A stretch of DNA of 64,000 bases from Azophilus sp965247035 (lineage in GTDB: Bacteria; Pseudomonadota; Gammaproteobacteria; Pseudomonadales; Azotimanducaceae), in NCBI GenBank assembly GCA_965247035.1, contig CBDFGJ010000001.1, positions 1,054,001-1,118,000 on the forward strand, written 5' to 3'. Both the position numbers and the translations under genes were made by a program. The notes under the pieces were generated by a model. The model saw only the letters and a program-made list of their open reading frames with translations. It was not told the DNA's origin and did not search any database. Position 1 is the first letter of the stretch. Each line of letters opens with the position of its first letter. This document shows, one piece after another, positions 59,258 to 64,000 of this stretch.

Positions 59258-60552
59258 CGCACCAACACCAAGGAGAGCCAAGGCACGTAGGTGATGACCA
59301 ACAGGGCCGCCAACAGCACCAGCATGAAGGGCCAACAGGCTGAATACAGCTCCAGCACAGGTTTTTTAAACCGATAGCTGGCGATGAAAAGGTTCATGCC
59401 CACCGGCGGCGTGACGTAGCCAATTTGCATATTCGCCAGAAACAAGATGCCAAGATGAACCGGATCAATGCCGTATCCCACCGCCACCGGCAAGATCAGC
59501 GGCACCATGATGACCAATGCGGAGAATATGTCCAGCACCGCGCCGAGCGCGAGCAACAGCACATTCAGCAGCAGCAGGAAGATGATCGGGCTTCGGATGT
59601 GGGTTTGCATGAATTCAAACAGGCGCTGCGGCACTTGGACGTCCACCAGAAAGTTGGTGAACGCCAAGGCTACGCCGAGTATCAGCAGGATGCCCCCGAC
59701 CATCACCATGGCCCTGATGGCAACCCCCGGCAGGGCGCGCAGGCTGATTTCCCGGTAGAGCAGCACTTCGGCCACCGTAACGTACACCGCGGTCAGCGCC
59801 GCCGCTTCGGATATGGCGAAATAGCCGGAATAAATGCCACCGAGCACCACGAACGGCAGCGGCAATTCCCAGCGGGCGGCGACGAGCGCAGGCCAAAGCC
59901 CCACCCGCTCGGATGGGGCATCGCTTGCCGGACTGTTGACCGAAAGACCGACATCCCGTCTAACCCAAAGCGTCCAACCGACCAAGCAGGCCAGCATCAA
60001 CAGCAACGGCAGCACACCCGCCTTGAACAGGTCGATGACGCTAAACGGCTCTCCAACGCCCACTTGCTGAGCGATGACGCCGTAGAGAATCAAGGGCACC
60101 GAAGGCGCCAGCAGCAGCCCTAAGCTGCCTGAAGTGGTGACCAGCCCCAAGCTGAAGCGCTCGCCGTATCCGGCCTGTATCAGCGCCGGCAAAAGCAGCG
60201 CGCCCAGGGCGACGATGGTGACGCCGGAGGCTCCGGTCAAGGCGGTGAAGAGGGCGCAAGCGGCAAAGCTGACGATGGCCAAGCCACTCGGCAGCCATCC
60301 GAACAGACTCCGCACGAGAGCCACGAGCCGTTCCGAAGTTTTGGCCTCCGCCAGCACATAACCGGCGTATGTGAACAGCGGCAAGGCCACCAGCAAAGGC
60401 GTATCGACAATGCGATACACCTCAATGGCCACAGCCGAGAGGTCTATGCCGGCGGCCAGGAATCCCAGCATGGCGGCGGCCATCAGCACAGCTACCAGGG
60501 GTGCGCCAGCAAATGCCGCCGCCAGAACCACCAAAACCCCAGCCCAGATCAT
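59254..60552 (-). CDS. dctM: TRAP transporter large permease (DctM)
   Basis: 432 residues and about 12 hydrophobic segments. Family signatures include FAACALFTALTGASGVTIVA-LGALLLPAL, GYGERFSLGLVTTSGSLGLL-LAPSVPLILYG, and ILFLANMQIGYVTPPVGMNLF. It carries out sodium-driven uptake with the substrate-binding and small subunits. Start overlaps the dctQ stop as ATGA. Confidence 0.95.
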   Translation of the reverse strand: MIWAGVLVVLAAAFAGAPLVAVLMAAAMLGFLAAGIDLSAVAIEVYRIVDTPLLVALPLFTYAGYVLAEAKTSERLVALVRSLFGWLPSGLAIVSFAACALFTALTGASGVTIVALGALLLPALIQAGYGERFSLGLVTTSGSLGLLLAPSVPLILYGVIAQQVGVGEPFSVIDLFKAGVLPLLLMLACLVGWTLWVRRDVGLSVNSPASDAPSERVGLWPALVAARWELPLPFVVLGGIYSGYFAISEAAALTAVYVTVAEVLLYREISLRALPGVAIRAMVMVGGILLILGVALAFTNFLVDVQVPQRLFEFMQTHIRSPIIFLLLLNVLLLALGAVLDIFSALVIMVPLILPVAVGYGIDPVHLGILFLANMQIGYVTPPVGMNLFIASYRFKKPVLELYSACWPFMLVLLAALLVITYVPWLSLVLVR

Positions 60553-61028
60553 GGCGGATTCAAGCTGTGCATGAGGTAGCGCAGGCTGATGACGGCGGCG
60601 CCAACGGGCAGAATCAACTCGCAAATCCAAGCCGGAACCGAACCGAAGGCAATGATGCCGGCCGCATACTCATAGCGCACGAATTGGCCGCTGTACCAAA
60701 CGAAAACAGCCAACACCAAGCAGGTGAAGACGTTGGCGAAACGCGCTAGAGGCCGGCGCCAGCGCTCAGGGGCGAACCGGGCCGCCAAGTCAATGCGGAC
60801 GTGATCGTCCGTGCGCGAAGCCACCATGGCGCCCACCATGGCCACCCAAATCACCAGCACACGCACCAACGCATCACCCCAAAGCAAGCCCGTTTCAAAG
60901 ATATTCCGGGCCGCCACCTGAAAGACGGCGACACCGATGATGCCAGCAAGAATGAGCGCTAAAACGCCATCCTCGATCCAACGCAATAGCGCCAAGGTGC
61001 GGCTAAGCAATGGGCTCTGCTGCCTCAC
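60549..61028 (-). CDS. dctQ: TRAP transporter small permease (DctQ)
   Basis: 159 residues with four membrane helices: DGVLALILAGIIGVAVFQVA, LVRVLVIWVAMVGAMVASRT, FANVFTCLVLAVFVWYSGQF and the last near PVGAAVISLRYLMH. The 'aRnvFetgl.WgdEl.R.l.iW..fiGa..a.r...Hi.id' pattern is clear. Forms the membrane complex with DctM. Confidence 0.95.
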   Translation of the reverse strand: MRQQSPLLSRTLALLRWIEDGVLALILAGIIGVAVFQVAARNIFETGLLWGDALVRVLVIWVAMVGAMVASRTDDHVRIDLAARFAPERWRRPLARFANVFTCLVLAVFVWYSGQFVRYEYAAGIIAFGSVPAWICELILPVGAAVISLRYLMHSLNPP

Positions 61029-61073
61029 AAGCCTGCGCTTTTGCCGAACTCCGCAACCGTCGGCGCCAGTGCG

Positions 61074-62090
61074 TTAGCCACCAGCCCTGAATTCACGCAG
61101 GTGCTCGTTCAGGGCGTCATACATTTCAGCGGATATGTAGCCCCCGTCCACGATCCTTGTTGATGCCTCGGCGGCAAGACGCCGCCATTCAGCAGCTTCG
61201 GCGGCTGGAACATCGCGCCATTGAAGCCCTTGATTAACCAACGCCCGCACCGCCTGTTCGTGGTCGCGCCGGGCGCGGGCGTTGACCTGCCGCACCTGCT
61301 CGCCCATGACCCTCCGCACCAAATCCCGATCCATTTCAGACAGCCTCTCAAAGGCTCGCTTGTCAATCGCCAGCAAGCCATAGATGTACACCAACGGCAA
61401 ATTGAGCACATGGGAAACCCGCGTATGCCATTGCAGGGCCACGGCACCAATCGGCGGCGCGGTGACGGTGTCGATCAGGCCCGTTTGCAAACCGCTTAGC
61501 ACATCCACTATGGGCAGAGGTATGGGGGTGATGCCGAACGCCCGAAGCGCCCGCGCCGAACCAGGATCGTTGTCCGGCACCCAAACCTTGAGGTTGGCGG
61601 CGGCGGCCACGCCGGTCACCGGAAAACGGGACATGGCGTAGGCAAAGCCCACCTCGACAAAGCCGAACGAGACGAGGCCATGTTCCTCCAAGCCCGCCCT
61701 CAAGGCCCCATCCATGCGTTGGCGCACATAGTCGGCCTCCTCGCCGGAGCCAAAGGCCATTGGCATGCTGTACAGGGCGATGTCTGAATAAACCTGCACC
61801 AGAGCGCCGGCCGTCAACACCGCACCTTGAAGCTGATTGATGCGCATTTTGCGCAGCACCGCCTTGTCATCGCCCATCACCCCGCCCGGATAGAACTTGA
61901 AGTTGACCCGGCCGCCAGTCTCCGACTCAATTTCCGCGCTGCCCTCGCGCAATAGATTCATCCACACCGAGCCTTCCGGCGACAGCGCCGCAATCTTGAG
62001 GGTTTGCGCGACGCCAGCCGAAGCCCACAGGCCAGCGAGGCCCCCAAGCAAGGCAGCCAGACAAACTAAGACCCTGTTGAAAGTAGGCAT
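61074..62090 (-). CDS. dctP: TRAP transporter substrate-binding protein (DctP family)
   Basis: 338 residues. Signal peptide (FNRVLVCLAALLGGLAGLWA-SAGVAQT) then LKIAALSPEGSVWMNLLREG, FKFYPGGVMGDDKAVLRKMR and FAYAMSRFPVTG, the position of the family's substrate-binding arginine. The combination with a TatT-type lipoprotein gene upstream matches TRAP systems proposed to carry hydrophobic ligands. Second ATG chosen. Confidence 0.93.
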   Translation of the reverse strand: MPTFNRVLVCLAALLGGLAGLWASAGVAQTLKIAALSPEGSVWMNLLREGSAEIESETGGRVNFKFYPGGVMGDDKAVLRKMRINQLQGAVLTAGALVQVYSDIALYSMPMAFGSGEEADYVRQRMDGALRAGLEEHGLVSFGFVEVGFAYAMSRFPVTGVAAAANLKVWVPDNDPGSARALRAFGITPIPLPIVDVLSGLQTGLIDTVTAPPIGAVALQWHTRVSHVLNLPLVYIYGLLAIDKRAFERLSEMDRDLVRRVMGEQVRQVNARARRDHEQAVRALVNQGLQWRDVPAAEAAEWRRLAAEASTRIVDGGYISAEMYDALNEHLREFRAGG

Positions 62091-62180
62091 AAGCAATCCC
62101 TAGTAAGACCTATGAGCACCGCTTCGAGCCGGCCGGTCTCCAAGCCAAGCGGCTAAACAGCCGTGCGGCTTTGTTGACAT

Positions 62181-62236
62181 GCAGGCATCGGCAGTATCCA
62201 GTGAAACTCGGGTGCGCCGCTTCAGGCCGATGGCGG
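62181..62236 (-). repeat. Stray copy of the tatT 3' end
   Basis: This stretch encodes AIGLKRRTRVSLDTADAC in the same orientation as the adjacent gene, whose own last residues are AIAKRRAQVLLDSADAYF. It is a degraded tandem duplication of the gene terminus, comparable to those at 13.76 kb and 53.1 kb. Confidence 0.65.
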
Positions 62237-62272
62237 TCCCAAAGCAACGCCCATAAGCAGCGCTTGGCTGCG

Positions 62273-63133
62273 CTAGAAGTAGGCATCGGCGGAATCCAGC
62301 AAAACCTGAGCGCGCCGCTTGGCGATGGCGTTCATCAGGGTCAGTTCAGGCACGTCCACTTGGGCGGCAAGAACCTCGTGCAACAGTTCGTCATGCAGGG
62401 TGCGGTTAAACGTCAGCCGAGCGTATTGCTCCGCAAACATCACCTGCGCCAGCAAGTACCTGCCTTCGGCCAGAGCCAAGGCACGTTCAAAATGGGCCCG
62501 GCCGACTTCCGGCTGGCCACCCAAGGCCCGCGGCAGCAGGGTCGCAAACACGCCAAGATACAAATGCGGGCCACCGTAGTCATAGTCCTCATCCAGCTCG
62601 GCGATGCGCTGCATCATCAACCGCACTTTACCCAAATCCGCTATCGCATTGAAATCGTCGCTGTAGGCCTGCATCCAACTCGCCCAAGCCGTCGCCAAGC
62701 CGTAGGCCAAGGGCACATCCTCCTCGCGCAAGCCGACCGCCCAGACTTCAAACTCGGCAAACGGCATCGTCGTGACGCCGCAGCCGCTGCTAACGCCGAG
62801 GCAAAGGGCTTTCTCCGCTAGCCGCTTGGCCTTGGCCGACATCAACTTGGCACGGTCCCGCTCTTCAACGAAAGCGCCGGCATAGGCCGAATTCAGGCTC
62901 GCCGCGCCGGACAGCAGGGCCAAGCTGTCGGGTGCGGAGCGCAGCAGGCCATCAATTAAAAGCAGGAAGGCCGGCGCCCCTTCCTGCACGATCTCCACAT
63001 CGGGATTTTCGAGTATGGCGGCCGACAGGTCCTCCGCCAACCCTTCCGTGACGGAGGACAGCAGAGAAGCGCAGCCGGCCGATCCGGCCAGCAACGGCAA
63101 CAGCAGAGCCTGAGTGACGGACCTTAAGACCAT
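62273..63133 (-). CDS. TatT-family TPR lipoprotein (TRAP T component)
   Basis: 286 residues. Lipobox LAGSAGC with Cys21, then helical repeats: ILENPDVEIVQEGAPAFLLL, RAKLMSAKAKRLAEKALCLG, MQRIAELDEDYDYGGPHLYL-GVF and HFERALALAEGRYLLAQVMF. 'DY.yGGphl.lG.y' and 'A..hFe.A...s.g..l...v..A..ya' are typical of TatT. In Treponema this lipoprotein forms a trimer with a TRAP binding protein and is thought to handle hydrophobic ligands. It is followed here by dctP-Q-M and then lipid-transfer genes. Start chosen at the second ATG so that the signal peptide is short. Confidence 0.88.
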   Translation of the reverse strand: MVLRSVTQALLLPLLAGSAGCASLLSSVTEGLAEDLSAAILENPDVEIVQEGAPAFLLLIDGLLRSAPDSLALLSGAASLNSAYAGAFVEERDRAKLMSAKAKRLAEKALCLGVSSGCGVTTMPFAEFEVWAVGLREEDVPLAYGLATAWASWMQAYSDDFNAIADLGKVRLMMQRIAELDEDYDYGGPHLYLGVFATLLPRALGGQPEVGRAHFERALALAEGRYLLAQVMFAEQYARLTFNRTLHDELLHEVLAAQVDVPELTLMNAIAKRRAQVLLDSADAYF

Positions 63134-63143
63134 GGCCTCCAGC

Positions 63144-63773
63144 TCAATCCTCCACCGCAATCGGCCGATCTTCCCGCCCGGACCGCACGGCTTCGAGCAC
63201 CGCCGCCATCGGCGGCCGCTGCCGGTAGCCGGGCACCGCGAACTTGTTCAGGACCACGCCATCGGGCGACAGGAAGAAGATGCCCGGATGGGGTATGCCG
63301 TAAGCCGCATGGCCGGGTTCGTAGTCCTCGTTCAGCACGTCAAAGCCGATCACATGCTTCGCCTGTTCATCGTGCAGCATGGGGTAGCCCAGATTTTGCT
63401 GGGTGTGAAAGTCAGCCAGAACATCAAGGCTGTCATAGGTCATGCCAGCCACCTTGACGCCAGCTTGCTCGAACTTTGGTCGCCATTCCTCCAGTTGAAC
63501 CAACTGGTGCCTGCAAAAGCGTCACCAGTCGGCTGAGCGGTTGACGAACAACAAAAGCCCCCGCTCTCCGGCTAGGGAGCCTAGGTTGCGCAGAGCACCG
63601 GTTTGGTCCGGCGCCTCCAAGGCCGACGTCTTCGCACCCTCCGGCAAGCCCCAGCCATCGGCATAGTCTTCGGCGAGCGCGTTTGGCGCCTGTGCGCCGA
63701 GTGTGAGCAAGGCCAAGACGAGGAAGGCGCTCCCTCGCGCAAGCGATGGCGACGCCCTGCTCACCCTCTTCAT
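63144..63773 (-). CDS. Secreted peroxiredoxin/thioredoxin-fold protein with in-frame UGA (probable selenoprotein)
   Basis: 209 residues with UGA as codon 84. Signal peptide GSAFLVLALLTLGAQAPNAL-A; AAGGA precedes the ATG. The active-site region reads LLLFVNRSADW-UGA-RFCRHQLVQLEEW. In this AhpC/TSA-like family the same position is SADWCPFC, so UGA replaces the first cysteine of CxxC (U84-x-x-C87). The frame then continues unbroken: GVKVAGMTYDSLDVLADFHT, GIPHPGIFFLSPDG. A perfect 7-bp hairpin with loop GUU starts 14 bases after UGA, as in bacterial SECIS elements. Expected role is a periplasmic thiol-dependent reductase or peroxidase. First gene of the envelope/lipid operon. Confidence 0.85.
63491..63507 (-). 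promoter_or_regulatory. Bacterial SECIS-like hairpin
   Basis: CCAGUUG-GUU-CAACUGG: a perfect 7-bp stem with a three-base loop beginning with G. The loop lies 21 bases downstream of the UGA and inside the coding region. These are the distance and the loop G required for SelB recognition in bacteria. It also keeps the protein sequence of the family (HQLVQLEEW). Confidence 0.75.
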
Positions 63774-64000
63774 GCTGCTGTCCTTGATCGGGGCGCTCCC
63801 TTGGCGCGAGCTAAAGTGGCGCAAGCAAAGGGGTGCAAGCGAAGGGAACGCCGGTAGAGGCGGGCTAGTCGGTCGGGGCAGACGGCCCCAATTCGCTACC
63901 GCCCCCTTAGCCCCAATCAAGGTAGCCACGATTATCCGCTTAAGCCGCATTGCTTTCATCTCCGCGTGTTGGTGATCCAAGGGGCGCATCGTCAAAGGCT
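63774..64000. other. Upstream region of the envelope/lipid operon
   Basis: No gene recognised. It should hold the promoter of the nine-gene minus-strand operon, but no convincing -35/-10 pair is visible. Confidence 0.3.

Noticed and set aside
1..64000. CRISPR array, tRNA or rRNA genes
   Set aside because: No regularly spaced short repeats, cloverleaf-like stretches or rRNA-like conserved sequence were seen. Repeats found are dispersed or simple tandem duplications.

Overview
The window is GC-rich bacterial DNA, most likely from a proteobacterium and probably a gammaproteobacterium. Supporting genes are the Mla-type phospholipid transport genes with an HpnN-like RND exporter, a tripartite TRAP transporter, SelO, NudC, a DUF523/DUF1722 gene, MlaA, and a set of acyl-CoA/CoA-transferase genes. 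This placement is inferred from gene content, not from a marker gene. The genome looks decayed and rearranged. Besides about 38 intact-looking genes there are at least 20 gene remnants, at least four copies of one transposon with terminal inverted repeats, IS481-like and IS66-like fragments, Mu-like phage fragments, and several direct, inverted and tandem duplications.

Region by region. (1) 1-11,250: a metallo-beta-lactamase-fold remnant and a 2Fe-2S ferredoxin, then a patchwork of transposase, phosphoribosyltransferase, F420-type nitroreductase and Mu-like phage pieces. Next comes an AT-rich restriction-modification operon (radC, type III-like mod, res with a C-terminal DUF4926 domain, DUF6883 gene). 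The whole segment is bracketed by a ~235 bp inverted repeat. (2) 11,250-20,470: acyl-CoA metabolism (CaiB-type CoA transferase, thiolase remnant, esterase, isovaleryl-CoA-type dehydrogenase), a PPOX-family protein, SelO, two envelope proteins (one frameshifted), a decayed TPP enzyme and nudC. (3) 20,590-26,940: a second AT-rich defence island. The mod gene has lost its catalytic core and res is a fragment, but a TrlF (PHP-SMC) ATPase and an AlbA/Schlafen-type protein are intact. It is flanked by a diverged direct repeat of nudC-Rieske DNA. (4) 26,450-36,100: Rieske oxygenase, IS66-like remnants, a broken secreted protein, a GMC oxidoreductase, then a CoA transferase plus a 2-hydroxyacyl-CoA lyase/oxalyl-CoA decarboxylase-type enzyme. 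(5) 36,130-42,810: remnants, a tandem duplication carrying two GFA genes, two carboxymuconolactone-decarboxylase-like genes, a two-RCK channel-like protein and a small membrane protein. (6) 42,837-48,453: one operon of anti-sigma kinase, STAS protein, response-regulator/PP2C phosphatase, periplasmic binding protein and sensor kinase. This looks like a ligand-sensing partner-switching pathway. (7) 49,397-52,496: a frameshifted DUF523/DUF1722 gene and two acyl-CoA dehydrogenases. (8) 53,414-63,773: a nine-gene minus-strand operon of a thioredoxin-fold redox protein, TatT lipoprotein, TRAP P/Q/M, MlaC-like, MlaA, HpnN-like RND exporter and a sulfatase/LTA-synthase-like membrane enzyme. It probably moves hydrophobic or lipid substrates across the envelope.

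The most notable result is that two separate redox genes each carry one in-frame UGA exactly where a CxxC cysteine is expected. These are a peroxiredoxin-like gene (U-x-x-C) and an AhpD/CMD-like gene (C-x-x-U). The first is followed at the right distance by a perfect 7-bp hairpin with a G-leading loop. Both are best read as selenoproteins rather than pseudogenes.
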